Source: Conidiobolus incongruus B7586 (taxonomy: Eukaryota; Entomophthoromycota; Entomophthoromycetes; Entomophthorales; Conidiobolaceae). Taken from it: a stretch of 29,985 nt of DNA. The stretch lies in NCBI GenBank assembly GCA_000697335.1, contig JNEM01013295.1, positions 1 through 29,985 on the forward strand, written 5' to 3'. Positions 1-12,802 of the stretch are shown piece by piece; position 1 is the first letter of the stretch; the number at the start of each line of letters is the position of its first letter. Under the pieces are notes generated by a model. It was not told the origin of the DNA and ran no database searches. It saw nothing but the letters and a program-made list of their open reading frames with translations. Made by a program: the position numbers and the translations under genes.

Positions 1-1150
1 TTTAATAATAAGAATTTTCTGTAATTGAAAATAAATAAATATTTTAATATATAATATATAAAAATGAATATATAATATAAATTTAATAGTTTCTTTTATT
101 ATTAATAGCTTTTTGTTATATTTTTAATAAAAATCTAACACTTAAAAAATAATTTTTTTTATTAAAGATTGAAATTTAATATTTTACAAACCAATTAAAT
201 TTTCCTGTATAAATTTTCTTTCTTATAAGCTGGTTTTTTAATTACCTAAAGTAATTATAATTACATAGGTTATAATCTAAAAAATATACTAGATGTGGTA
301 GTTTTTTCCAGTTATTTTTAATTAGAAAGTTTTTTATAATTTTAAATTTATGAATTTTACAATTATTATATAAAATAATAAGTTTTTTCAAATTATATTA
401 AGAACACTAATTAAAAATAATTTTATTTAAAAAAACAATATAAAGTTTATTATTAATTGATTTTCTTTTAAAAACTAAATAAGAGTAGCATATACTATTA
501 TAATCTATTACAATAATTAACATTTATTTATTAATAAAATGCTTATTTAAAGGGATTTGTAAAAGAGGTTAATTTAACTTAATTTAGCATTTTGATTTAT
601 GTTTTAATAAAGGATTATATATAAAAATCTAAGATTCATTAATTGTAATTATTTATTATAAAAGTTTAAGCTTTTAATAATATTTTAGTAAGTTTTATTT
701 ATTAATAACTACTCTAGCTTTTTTCTAAACTCTAGTTAAATTATAAGGTACCTATTTTATATTTTTATTTATTGAGTTTAAACTTTAATATATATAAAAT
801 ACTTATAAAACTAATATTAAAGTGCTTAGATAATTCTTTAGCTAAAATAAAAAAGTATTTTTTTAATATATTTTTTCACTCTATTAACAATTAAAAAAAT
901 AACAGTTAAAGTTGGTTTTTTAGATTTTAACAGGTTTTAGATAGTTTCTTTTTTAGTTTTAAAGTGATTTACCTAGCAATAAATTGTTGATTTAGATAAT
1001 ACTTTATTATTAAAAGTTGCTTGTAAATTTTAAATAATTTTAAAGGGTTTATAGTTAAGTTTTACTGATACTAAAATAAAAAACTTTTAATGATTACTAT
1101 TTAGTTTAAACATAATTAAATTAAACAGCCAATTTTAAAAAGTTAATTTT
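1..1150 (-). mobile_element. Decayed mariner-family DNA transposon (transposase remnant)
   Basis: Broken minus-strand frames match the mariner transposase along its length. Near 1000-900 a stretch resembles the N-terminal helix-turn-helix region (KSTIYC.VNHFKTKKETI, compare TVYRWVKRFK). Near 645-600 a piece fits the ES.I..YNP catalytic region. At about 380-245 the run KIIKNFLIKNNWKKLPH is followed by LDYNLCNYNYF, matching the NW..LPH..YSPDL.P.DYHLF signature. The residues aligned with the second and third catalytic Asp both read Asn, the change expected from G-to-A (C-to-T) decay. Many stops interrupt it, so it cannot be active. The left end may lie outside the window, and I did not find terminal inverted repeats. 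It is homologous to the copy at 29385-29985. Confidence 0.8.
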
Positions 1151-1167
1151 TTAATCAAAAAAAATAT

Positions 1168-1192
<25 letters not shown>
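1168..1192. repeat. (TA)n microsatellite
   Basis: Uninterrupted TA dinucleotide run just beyond the N-terminal end of the decayed mariner copy. Mariner elements insert at TA, so the run may be an old target or end region, but no clear terminal repeat is visible. From here to about 1600 the DNA is plain AT-rich sequence with nothing recognisable. Confidence 0.85.
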
Positions 1193-1198
<6 letters not shown>

Positions 1199-1599
1199 TA
1201 TATAATTTCCTATTAACTTTGTATATATTTATTTATTTCAAACTTATAATATGTTTGAAAAATTAGAAATTAAAAAATTTCCCATTTTTTTAAATTTAAG
1301 GTAATAATATGCTAATATAAATTAATTTATCATTTTATCATAAATATCATAAACAATAGTTAATTTACTTGGCTTTATCAATATTTTCCATATTTTTTTA
1401 AATATTCTATTGTTGGTTTTATGTTATTATGAATAACTATATTAGAATGATTAAAACAAGATTATCTTGATATTTTAAATAATTTTATAAATTATTTAAA
1501 TAAATAATAATTGATTTTCTTAGATATTTATTCATAATCTCTATTTTAACTATATTATTTCCTATAATGAGTATAATTTATTAACTATAGTGTAAAATA

Positions 1600-2270
1600 T
1601 TTGCAAAGTGTGAAATGATTATTTATAAGCTCCCTTGTTAAATCATATTTTTTGATGTTTTGATTAAGAGTCATGGGTCTTATATTAGTTTTAATAATAA
1701 ATTTAAAAAATATATATTTATAGATAATAATAGCATCAAAAACAGTTCCTTTGTGTATTTATTTTAATAAGGCTTAGGAATTATAATATTTGTAATTGAG
1801 TTTGGTTCAATATACTAAATGATTTTATACTTAGATAACCTCTCTTTGAGGTATTAAATATATTATTTGAGTTTGTTTTTGGTGTTATAAAGTATTACAT
1901 AGAAAGTTTAGTTTTAAATATTGTATTCACCTTGATTAAAGAGTGATTTAATATTTAATATTGAGCAAAGCCTGAATCCACCTGGAGTTCATATTATTCT
2001 AACCCTCCCAGCTCTATCCTAATGTTTAAGACTGCTCAATGAGATTCCAACTTATTCTTGTATTTTATAGGAAAAATATAATCGAAATTGTCCATATTTG
2101 AATAAGGATGACAATATTGAATTTGATGCTGTACTGTTTGAAACTAAACACTATTGTAAAAAATACCAAGCGTTAATGCTGCAGGTGATAATTTATCTAG
2201 GTCTCGGTTTAATATTGATGGTTGTGCTCAGAACAAATTGAAATTCTACTAACGGTTGACCAAATTCAAC
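1600..2270. repeat. Decayed dispersed repeat, copy A (unidentified family)
   Basis: This stretch shares several blocks, in the same order and orientation, with 10980-12080. They include ATTCCTTTG-like (1746 and 11030), CACCTTGATTAA (1929 and 11217), CCTGAATCCAC (1971 and 11796), CTGTTTGAAACT (2135 and 11958) and TTTATCTAGG (2190 and 12016). It is GC-richer than its surroundings and carries longer partly open frames than chance would give, so it is probably a broken coding element. I do not recognise the protein and cannot say whether it is a DNA transposon or a retroelement. It stops just before the GCN5 promoter motif. Confidence 0.65.
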
Positions 2271-2280
2271 CCAACAGATT

Positions 2281-2289
2281 AATCCCATA
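2281..2289 (+). promoter_or_regulatory. AATCCCATA promoter motif of GCN5
   Basis: Exact AATCCCATA pointing toward GCN5, ending 92 bp before its ATG. The same motif, equally oriented, precedes COX16, Cnl2/NKP2, TIM8, DCAF4-like, AlaRS and both U5 genes. If transcription starts about 58 bp downstream, as at U5, the 5' UTR would be about 34 nt. Confidence 0.6.
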
Positions 2290-2380
2290 AAAGTAAACAA
2301 AATTACAAAGGTTATATACATGTGAATTTAAGGACACTTATCAATTTAATAAAAACATTAATACTAATACTAAAAACGAA

Positions 2381-3955
<1,575 letters not shown>

Positions 3956-4305
3956 TATTTTAATTTCTAATTAATTCAAACTTGTTGAATAATATAAATA
4001 TACTCAATACGTTTTTGTGCTTTTAGTTTTAATAAACATTTAATTTACAAAACACCTTATTTGTGAATTATTATTTTCTACGAAGTTTATTCTGATACTA
4101 AATTTGTTTACAAAAAATATATTATATAAACTAATCTGTTATTTTCAAATAATGGTTTTTAAGCTGAAGTATTTTGATTTAAGGGAATAATATTAGGTAA
4201 AACTATAGGTTAGAATAGATTTAAAGTTATCCATAAATTTGACTTAGTAAAAGAAAATTATTAAATATTAACCAAAACCCAATATAGTATTTGATTATTC
4301 TAAAT
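3956..4305. other. Convergent intergenic region GCN5/COX16
   Basis: About 350 bp between two converging genes. It holds only AT-rich sequence with several AATAAA-like stretches that could serve as 3'-end signals for either gene. Nothing else is visible. Confidence 0.6.
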
Positions 4306-4763
4306 TTATTTTAAATTAGGATCTTCTTCAGGTCTATAAACTCTCTTATTATCCCAATTATCCAATTCTTCTTGCTTTTCCATTAATCTCTAATTATATA
4401 TATAATTTGTTAAATATATTAATATATACCCATAATAAAATATTACCCAATATTCTTCTTGAATACTAAACTTTTTACGTTCTTTATCAATTTTTAAAGC
4501 TTGCTCTTGAGTTACCTAAATGAAATTCATAATTAGATATACCGGATTGTGGTAATAAATATTAATATCTATACTATTTGGGTCCTGGTTTTCTGGTAAT
4601 CGTATCTAGTTTGTGTAAATCTTGTCATAAAAAATGAAGCGCCAACAATTATTGAAATGAAAGGTAAACCAAAAAATAGAAAAGGATGCTTTCGAATATT
4701 TTTATAAACTTTAGCTTGGAAGGGATTTTGTTTTACTCTATATTTTACTGGGAATATTGGCAT
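4306..4763 (-). CDS. COX16: Cytochrome c oxidase assembly protein COX16, three exons
   Basis: Small inner-membrane protein needed to assemble mitochondrial complex IV. Exons: 4763-4575, 4515-4447 and 4389-4306, with introns of 59 and 57 bp, giving 113 residues, the usual size for the family. A basic N-terminus (VKYRVKQNPFQAKVYKNIRK) leads into one membrane segment, HPFLFFGLPFISIIVGASFF (about 28-47). Then comes the family signature MTRFTQTRYD. The C-terminal part, KFSIQEEYWRLMEKQEEL and then DNWDNKRVYRPEEDPNLK, matches the conserved EYE...DW.N.R..RP.EDP tail. An unspliced reading would end soon after RYD, so the introns are needed to recover this tail. It faces GCN5 tail to tail. Confidence 0.93.
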
Positions 4764-4857
4764 GTTATGTATTAAATATTTTTTAATTTTACAATATTTT
4801 ATTTGTATTTGACCTAGACTTGAATCTTTTTATACTTTATAATAAAGATGGATTTCT

Positions 4858-4866
4858 ATGGGATTT
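4858..4866 (-). promoter_or_regulatory. AATCCCATA promoter motif of COX16
   Basis: On the minus strand AATCCCATA points toward COX16, ending 95 bp before its ATG. The spacing is almost the same as at GCN5 (92) and Cnl2/NKP2 (92). Confidence 0.6.
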
Positions 4867-5026
4867 ACCCAATTAATCTATATAATGGCTAACCTTTACA
4901 ATTTTGATAATGACATGATAAATTGAATAATATTCAAAAATCAAATATAAGAGAAATGTTTTAATTTGATTCAAAAAGATTGATATTATAATGTTTTATT
5001 TATAAATGAGTCAAAATTATAAAACT

Positions 5027-8018
5027 TTACAAAGAGAGCTTGGATAATTTTTCGGTGATAAACTCTTCAGCCAATTTGGCAGCTTCGGGAACCTTGTCAA
5101 CTTCGGTACCAGCACCTTGAGCAGATTCGTCTTTACCACCCTTCTTACCTCCAACGAGATCAGAAACAACGGTAACCCAGTCAATGGCCTTGATTCCTTG
5201 GGAAGCAAGAGACTTGGGGACAACACATTGGTAGTTGACTCTACCATTATCTCTATCAGGAGAAATGAATAAGGCAGCCTTATCCTTGAGGGATTGAACA
5301 TGCTTGACAGCACCTTGAATAGCCTTAGAGTTGGAGCCGACTTCCAAAATTTCAACGATAAACTTTTGATCGGGATTGCGTTCCAAAGCACACTTTGTTT
5401 GTTCTAAAGCAGCCTTGACTTGAGCAGCCTTATTGGCCTTATCTTCATCATCGAATCTCTTCTTGTGTTGAGCGAAAATAGCACGGAATTCGGCCTTGTC
5501 AACAGCGGAAATAGCCAAAGCATCCAATTCTTTAACAATAGTCTTAAGAGTGGAATCTAATTCAGAACCTTTGAGGGAGCTAAGAGCATCTAATTTGACC
5601 TTGAATTCATCAGCTAATTTTTGAGCTTGCTTGGCTTCCTTTCCAGAAACGGCGATGATACGGCGAATACCCTTGGAGACAGCGCTTTCTTCAATCAAGA
5701 GGATGGAGCCAATTTCAGCAGTGCGAGGAACGTGAGTACCACCACAGAATTCGACGGAGTATTTGCCCCATTCAGGGTTGGCAGTATCAGCAATCATAGC
5801 ATCAATATCTGCACCAATTGAAACAACACGAACGGGATCAGGGTAGACTTCACCAAAGACAGCTCTTAAACCGTAGATAGATTTGGCAACGGCAAGAGGG
5901 ACATCCTTGTAGTAAACTTGAAGATCCTTTTGGACAAGTTCATTACAGATCTTTTGAGCACCACTGAGTTGTTCAGAGGTAAGAGCACCTTTAGAAGTAA
6001 AATCAAAACGTAACTTTTCTGGAGCAACGAGAGAACCCTTTTGGTCAACAACTTCACCAGGTAAAACTTCTCTCAAGGCAAAGTTTAAGATGTGAGTAGC
6101 GGTGTGGTTGCTACGGAGAGGAGCTCTGCGGGATTCGTCATAAGTGGCAACAACTTGGTCACCAACAGAGAGAGTACCGTACTTAAGAGTACCAGTATGA
6201 AGAACATAACCAGCATAGACTTGAACATTTTCAACAGTGAATTCTACCTTACCGTCGATGACAATAGAACCAGTGTCATATTCTTGACCACCAGATTCGG
6301 CATAGAAGTTGGTTTTATCAAGTAAGACACCAATTAAGTTACCAGAACTTTCAGCGCTAGAGTGAAGTTGACCATCAAAGAAAATGCCCTTGACAGTAGC
6401 TTCGATAGTGGGTTCAGTGAATTTGTAAATGTCATCAGTCTTGGGGATGGATTCATCCTTTTCAACTAAAGCGATGTCATGAACAGTTAAAACCAAGTTT
6501 TCGCCTTGTGCACCAGTTCCAGAACGTCCTTTACGGGATAACTCCTTAGCAGCTTCCTGTTGCTTGTTGAATTCTTCCATGTTTACCTTGAGACCAGCTT
6601 CTTCAGCCATCAAAGTGGTGAGATCCAAGGGGAAGCCAAAAGTATCATAAAGTCTCCAAGCATCTTGACCAGAAATTTCATCAACTTTGTGGGCTTTGGC
6701 GTTAGCAAGGCATTGTTCGAAAAGACGTTCACCACGGTCCAAAGTACGGTTGAAAGAAACTTCTTCGTCATTCAAAATTTCCTTAACATCATCTAATTTC
6801 TTGGTGATTTCAGGGTAGGCACCTCCTAAGATTTCAACAACAGTAGGGAGAAGAGTGGAGAAAAAAGATCCAATGCTGACTTGGAACTTTCTTCTAGCAT
6901 AACGGCAGCCTCTTCTCAAGATACGTCTCAAGACGTAACCACGACCTTCATTAGACGGGACACCACCATCACTAATGGCAATAAGGAGAGTTCTAACGTG
7001 ATCAGCAATAACACGGTAGGCCATATCAATACCATCAACGTCTTCAGCTCCAACCTTACCAGTGTAAGGTCTGGCATTGGTAATCTTTTGAATAGCTTCG
7101 AAAATGGGAACAAAAACATCGGTATCGTAGTTAGAAGTCTTATTTTGGAGGACAGAAACCAAACGTTCCAAACCCATACCAGTATCAACGTGCTTGTTGG
7201 GTAAAGGTCTGAGAGAACCGTCAGCTTCACGGTTGAATTGAATGAAAACTAAGTTCCAGATTTCCAAAACATCAGGATCGTCTAAGTTGACCAAGTGGGC
7301 AGCATCACGACCACCAATACGATCGAAGTGAATTTCACTGCAAGGACCACATGGACCTTGGTCACCCATTTCCCAGAAGTTTTCCTTGTTACCGAAAGGT
7401 AAAACTCTAGAGGGTTCTAAACCTTGAGCCAACCAAATGTCTCTGGCTTCAGTATCAGGTTCTAATCCCTTAGATGGATCACCACCGTAATAAGTGACGT
7501 ATAAACGATCCTTGGGAAGCTTGTAAACTTCGGTTAATAATTCCCAAGCCATGGAGATAGCTTCCTTTTTAAAATAATCACCAAAAGACCAGTTACCTAA
7601 CATTTCAAAGAAAGTGTGGTGATATACGTCTTTACCAACATCGTCCAAATCATTGTGTTTACCACCTAAATAATTAAATTGCTTAGTAGGAGCTAAAATT
7701 CAATTGAATTAGTGATACTTACCAGCACGTATACACTTCTGAGAGTTATGAGCACGCTTTAATTTACCAAAATCACTAGCAGGATCACAAGTACCCAAGA
7801 AAATAGGTTTGTACTAAAATATATCTTTGTAAGCACAAAATTGAATGTAGCAAGGATTGATAAATTACCTGATTCATACCAGCGTTGGCAAATAACAAGG
7901 TAGGGTCATCGTGAGGAATAGTAGAGCTTGAAGGAACAAAAGTATGTCCCTTCTTTTCAAAAAAATCGAAGAAAGTTTGACGAACTTTAGTAACCGACCA
8001 CTCTAATTCGTTACTCAT
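5027..8018 (-). CDS. ALA1: Alanyl-tRNA synthetase, three exons
   Basis: Class II synthetase that charges tRNA-Ala. Exons: 8018-7869, 7813-7723 and 7665-5027, with introns of 55 and 57 bp, giving 959 residues, close to yeast Ala1. The N-terminal catalytic domain shows [21 protein letters not shown] spliced to [11 protein letters not shown], and [27 protein letters not shown] across the exon 2/3 join. [18 protein letters not shown] follows. The editing domain has its metal ligands HTATH (601-605) and CGGTH (721-725). The C-Ala region has the Gly/Lys-rich stretch GGKKGGK that follows VSDLVG. No obvious mitochondrial presequence precedes the chosen start; in yeast one gene serves both compartments, but that cannot be told here. 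Its GC content is well above the surroundings, as expected of a highly expressed gene. Intron 2 has a TACTAA-like branch site before its TTAG acceptor. Confidence 0.97.
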
Positions 8019-8169
8019 TTTTGACTATACAAAATATTTTTATTAATAAATGATATTTCTTTAATTTAATTTCATTATTATTGTCTTCATTATGGATTTC
8101 GTAATATCAATTACTTAATTGTATGTATTAACTTTAATAATTACCTGTTAAATGGTCTTGAATAATAAA

Positions 8170-8231
8170 TGGGATGATATGTGAAAACTGAGAATTTATT
8201 TTTTATTAATCAATATTTAAAATATGGGATA
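8170..8231 (-). promoter_or_regulatory. Promoter motif(s) of alanyl-tRNA synthetase
   Basis: On the minus strand ATCCCATA lies at 8230-8223, 205 bp before the AlaRS ATG, and a weaker ATCCCATT lies at 8175-8168. Both point toward AlaRS. The larger distance would imply a longer 5' UTR or a leader intron. Confidence 0.45.
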
Positions 8232-8590
8232 TAATTTTTTCTTCACTTTCCTAATTTAAAAACAATTACGATTCGATAATAATTTTTAGAAACTATAACA
8301 TGGTTATAACCATTTTAGAAAACAATTGGAAACTAAATACAATGTTAATTAAATATTCGACAATTTCAAAATTTGAAAAAAAATAAAATCTTGGTCTAAT
8401 TGTATAGTAATTTTCAAGTGTTTCTGACATATTATTTCCATACTATTCTAAAGTATATAATTTTTATTTATTACTTTTATTCATATTAAAATTACCCATT
8501 AAACTTTATATTTATATTTTATTTAAAGTTTTGAGTTAATTTTTTTCAGTATTCAAAATTAAAAATAAAGTATTACCACAAGTTCAGTAA
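8232..8590. other. AT-rich intergenic sequence
   Basis: No open frame, RNA gene or repeat recognised upstream of the AlaRS promoter motif. Confidence 0.5.
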
Positions 8591-8935
8591 TGGAATTGAA
8601 TAAGGCTCAATTTAAATTATATTTCACAGCTAAGGACTTGGATCAATTATTAAAATATTTGTGAATAGTAAAATTTCGCGTACAATTAAACTTGTCCAGA
8701 ATTGATCAAATTTGATCAATCTTTTCTAATCCTTGTATGGAGTTCAGAGACTCAATGGGTAAACCTCAATAACAATCCTGGAAGACTGGCTTAATTAACT
8801 GTTGGATAGAAAAGGCGTATATTTTCAGCAACATTGATGTTTTGATCTATCTTTACATGATATTGAAGACACATGAAATTTTTGCTTGATTCAGGTTATA
8901 TATGCAAATTCCTATTATTACTATATGTTTGCTCA
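8590..8935. other. GC-enriched pocket, probable remnant of a coding element
   Basis: About 340 bp with clearly higher GC and longer partly open frames than the surrounding DNA, in more than one frame. No protein family is recognisable. It could be a piece of the same or another decayed mobile element. It contains the inverted pair TTGATCAAATTTGATCAA (8702-8719). Confidence 0.3.
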
Positions 8936-10100
8936 TGTAATATTTGTCATAAATGATTACTTTATACCAAGGGTATTCTCCTGATTTGTTAAGTATGTTT
9001 TATTTAAATTTATAATGATATTATTTCAACATTGCTCTCATATTTTTCTATTCAATTTATTGATTTTGTTATTATCTTTTGAGTTTTAAATCAAAGAGCA
9101 AAACAAAGTAATATTATTTAAGAAAGAACTTGTTAAGTTTTTTGAATACTTTATGATATGTTTTTTCTAATTTTTGTAGCTTTTTTATCTTATAAAATTT
9201 GGTATAGTAGATGTTTTTAACATATTTGCTTTATAGAATATTATTAATTCACCAAAAATAAACTTTCCAAATATCTCTTTACCTTTAAATGATTAACTTA
9301 TTCGAAAAATAGTGATTTTGGTAACAAAATTTATAAAATAAAATCAAAGACCAAATTTATATTATTGATTATTTCACTTCGGAGCTAAATTATTTATTTT
9401 AATGCCATTGGAATATAGTCCTAATATTCACTGTGTATTTTCTTCTAAGGGTGAGAACTATAATTAAACATTTTTTAATTATTTAGCTACATATATTGTA
9501 TTTTACTAAAATATATAAAAAATAATCACTTCCCTATTTCAATATCTGAAGTGAATATTAACTAATACAGGTTTATTTTTCATCCTTATATCTAAGCTTG
9601 AATTGTTTTAAGCAATACATTTTTTATTTTCAATATAAGAGGTGTTTAGTATATATCATTTTTTCGTCATTATAGGAATTGATTTCCAAAATAAAATTTT
9701 CTAACTCTTCTTATTTAAGATATAATTTTTTCAATTTATTAAGAAATTAATTATAAATTTAATTTTGTTTTCTTAAAAAGCTATATATATATATTTAAAA
9801 AATCTTTAAAATAAAATTAATAGAAATTATAAAGGTGACTTTATGGTATATTTAAATAATTACTCATAATAAATCAATCTTCAAAGTTACTTGTTAATAT
9901 GAATTAAAATAAATTATTATGGTTATTAATATAGAATTTAATCATTAAATAATGATAACTACACTATAATTTAAGGTTCAGAAAATCATTAACTGAATAA
10001 TCCTAGAAAAAATTATTTATACAAAAAAAAATAAAAGCAACTTCAATTTAATTTCATGATTTTATAAATTTTCATTTAAGGAAATATTTAAGAAAAATGC
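8936..10100. other. AT-rich gene-free DNA
   Basis: No gene, RNA or clear repeat recognised. Short poly-T and TA-rich runs only, such as the TA run at 9783-9793. Confidence 0.5.
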
Positions 10101-10119
10101 TTAATGAGATATTAAATAA

Positions 10120-10640
10120 TAACGTTAAGATCAAAGAAATAAAAGTTGTTCTTGGGTTTAAAGAGCTGTGAATAATGTTCTCTAAGTAAGTTAAGCATGT
10201 GAAAAGCTATTATTGCAGTTAGTGCTTTATATCCAATTATTATTTCAGCGGTAAGAAAACTTCTAAACAATTTACCAAATTATTCTAAAGTCAATAAACA
10301 AACGTATAAAGCAAAATATAGTCTTATTAAAATTAAAAATAATGGATAATTAACCTTATTTGTTTTATTTAATGGAGGGTTATTAAGAAGCTAGTTCTAC
10401 ATTATTTTAAACTTAGAACAATAACTTTTAAGACAATTCTAATTATAAAATTTATACTATGAATATAGGTTTATTCAGTAAATAAGAATAGATATTTTGC
10501 TTAAGGTTTGACGTTTAAGAAAGGCATTATTTATAGCTAAATAAAGGATATAATGAGTAACGATTAAGTGATTTAATAATAGTATAGTTAAAAAGGATTT
10601 GCAACTTCAAATGAATCTGTACTACTAAACATTCACAAAT
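10120..10640. repeat. Decayed dispersed repeat, partial copy B
   Basis: The block TGTGAATAATGTTCTCTAAG...GTGAAAAGCTATTATTGCAGTTAG (10167-10224) resembles ATGAATAGTGTTGCCTTAGAG...ATGAAAAGCTACTACAACTGTTAA (11277-11332). A further block near 10497 (TTTGCTTAAGG) resembles one near 11591 (TTTGCTTAGG). It is therefore a partial copy of the family that also occupies 10980-12080. Too decayed to classify. Confidence 0.5.
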
Positions 10641-10979
10641 CACAAATATTAATACTTCTTTAACCTGTGATAGTTAAGTATTGATTGTTAATTCAATATA
10701 GGATAGTTGAATAGTAATCAGTGAAATAGATTATAATAAATAAATATATAAATAAGATATAGCCAGAATTTTAAAATGTAATATTGTGTAATTTATTTTA
10801 TATAAGAATAAAAAATATTTTTTATTTGTTAATAATTATAACATATTATTCTTAAGTATATAATAGTTATAAATTTCAAATATATTATTTATAAGTAATG
10901 TTATCAAATAATGCTTTTGACATTTTGACCAAGAATTCTAAATATTATATTAGTTTTTTTAAATTAAATTTTATAAATT

Positions 10980-12080
10980 TAATTTCATAATAATAAAATT
11001 GCTCCCTGTAGGTAATAATAATTCAAAGACAATTCCTTTGTATATTTATTCTAACAAGGTTTAAGAACTATAATAGTTATAGTTTAGTATTAATTTAATA
11101 TCACAAATAATTTCAGATTTAGGGATATATTTGAGATATTGAACCTATTATTTACAGTCTTGTTTTTGATATTTTAAACAGACTAGTATCACATATTTTA
11201 AGTTAGACATTATTTTCACCTTGATTAATAAGTATTGAGAGGAAACAATATAAATTCATCTCTAGTTTAGGGAGTCATGAATAGTGTTGCCTTAGAGTAT
11301 TAAATATATGAAAAGCTACTACAACTGTTAAAATCTTATATACAAAGCTAATTTTAATATTTATTGAAAGCCTCAAAACCTCACAAAAAAGGGTTAACAC
11401 AAACAAAAAACATAGAATATTATATACAATCCTAAAGAAAGCAATAGAAGGTTATAGTCAAACTTGTTAAGTATATTAAGTATAAGAGTATTAAAGATTT
11501 AATTCTATATTATTCAATAAATATTACTTCTGATAATAACAATATATTTGTTTATTATAAAGTTGTTTTACTAATAATTAATATAAATGCTTTGCTTAGG
11601 ATATTATCTTCAAGCAAATAAGATATTTATATTAAGCTAGAGAAAATTGGCTTAATAATCCAATAGTTAAGAATTAATAAGAATTTTTTTGATAAGATTG
11701 AGGTTTTTAAATAAACTTATAATAATGTATAATTGTTAGGTAAATGAAAGTACATTGTGGCAGTAAGTTGTTTGATATCAAAAACTAAGTAAAACCTGAA
11801 TCCACTCAAAGTTCATATGGTTCTAATTTTTCTAGCTTTATCATTAAATTTAAAACTACTAGATAAAATTTTAACTTGTTCTTTTTATTTTTAAAAAAAC
11901 ATTATCAGAACTATTTATTTTTAATTAAGGATAATTATAGTGTGTTTAGCGCTTTGCTGTTTGAAACTGAATATTATGGTAAAATAATATCTAAGTATCT
12001 GTGCTGCAAGTGATATTTTATCTAGGCATTGATCAATTATTGATTAATATACTCCAAATCAGTTGAAATTCTTGGAAGTC
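10980..12080. repeat. Decayed dispersed repeat, copy C (longest copy)
   Basis: This copy carries the blocks shared with 1600-2270 at both ends. In its middle it has about 550 bp (about 11240-11790) that is absent from copy A and related to copy B. Either copy A has an internal deletion or this one contains an insertion. It shows only fragments of open frame and no recognisable family, so it is an old broken element. Confidence 0.6.
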
Positions 12081-12420
12081 CTTTTAAATAAGTCTATAAT
12101 ACTGTATTCAATTTTAAAATATAATTTTAAAAAACTTTTAATAATATAATTATGAAAATGTTTCTTTAATGGCTAATATATTAGGTTCATAAGATGATAA
12201 ATAAATACATTATAAAACAATTTTTAAAATAGATATTTATAGTACTTATATACAAATTAAGGTCTAAAAAAAGTATTGAAAAAAATTTTAGTGTTGACTA
12301 CAATGATGGATAAAAGTAAATTATTAAAATTAAAATGTATATCAGATTTTATTAACTATATTCCACTATAATAAGGAGTTTCATAATTCAAAAAATATTA
12401 GTCATAATGCGAGTATAATT
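12081..12420. other. AT-rich gene-free DNA
   Basis: Nothing recognised between the decayed repeat and the small open frame at 12422. Confidence 0.45.
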
Positions 12421-12421
12421 A

Positions 12422-12664
12422 ATGACAGGTATACCGACTATATGCCCAAGTAATTTCATTACTAATTTCAAATCTTTACTGGATTACGTAATCGCAAATT
12501 TAAAGATTTGTATTAGTAATCTACTTTCAGAGAGACAAAGAGTTAAATTTCATAGCATAGAATCGACTACGTTGAAAATGTTCTCGAGTCTGATGATAGT
12601 AATTAGAGATTACTCAAAATATAATACACAAATTTGTTTTTCAAATATCAATAATGATATCTAA
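12422..12664 (+). CDS. Possible small hypothetical protein or gene fragment (80 aa)
   Basis: An open frame of 80 codons in a locally GC-richer stretch, which is longer than expected by chance at this base composition. The product has mixed composition, is rich in Ser, Ile and Asn, has four Cys, and has no signal peptide or convincing membrane segment. I do not recognise it. There is no TCCCATA promoter motif upstream. It may be a leftover exon of a decayed gene or mobile element rather than a functional gene. Confidence 0.2.
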   Translation: MTGIPTICPSNFITNFKSLLDYVIANLKICISNLLSERQRVKFHSIESTTLKMFSSLMIVIRDYSKYNTQICFSNINNDI

Positions 12665-12802
12665 AGGGAACAAAAAGTAAAGTAATTTGAGTTATCATTA
12701 GTATTATAATACATAATGTATTTTAATCGTTAAGTTCTCGGATGGTATCAAATTATATGTATGAACCAACCTATAATCGAATACTTAAATGAATGGTTTT
12801 GG

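Noticed and set aside
2071-2200. Possible extra 5' exon of GCN5, because of a fairly long open stretch ending at CAGGTGATA
   Set aside because: The same stretch recurs in decayed form at 11930-12030, so it belongs to the dispersed repeat, and a good GCN5 start with proper splicing exists at 2381.
4429-4437. ACCCATAAT inside COX16 intron 2, similar to the promoter motif
   Set aside because: It lacks the TCCC core and lies within an intron; not counted as a copy.
5017-7230. Open frames of 62-124 codons inside the AlaRS gene, on both strands
   Set aside because: They overlap the long conserved AlaRS exon and encode no recognisable protein; they are shadows of its GC-richer codons.
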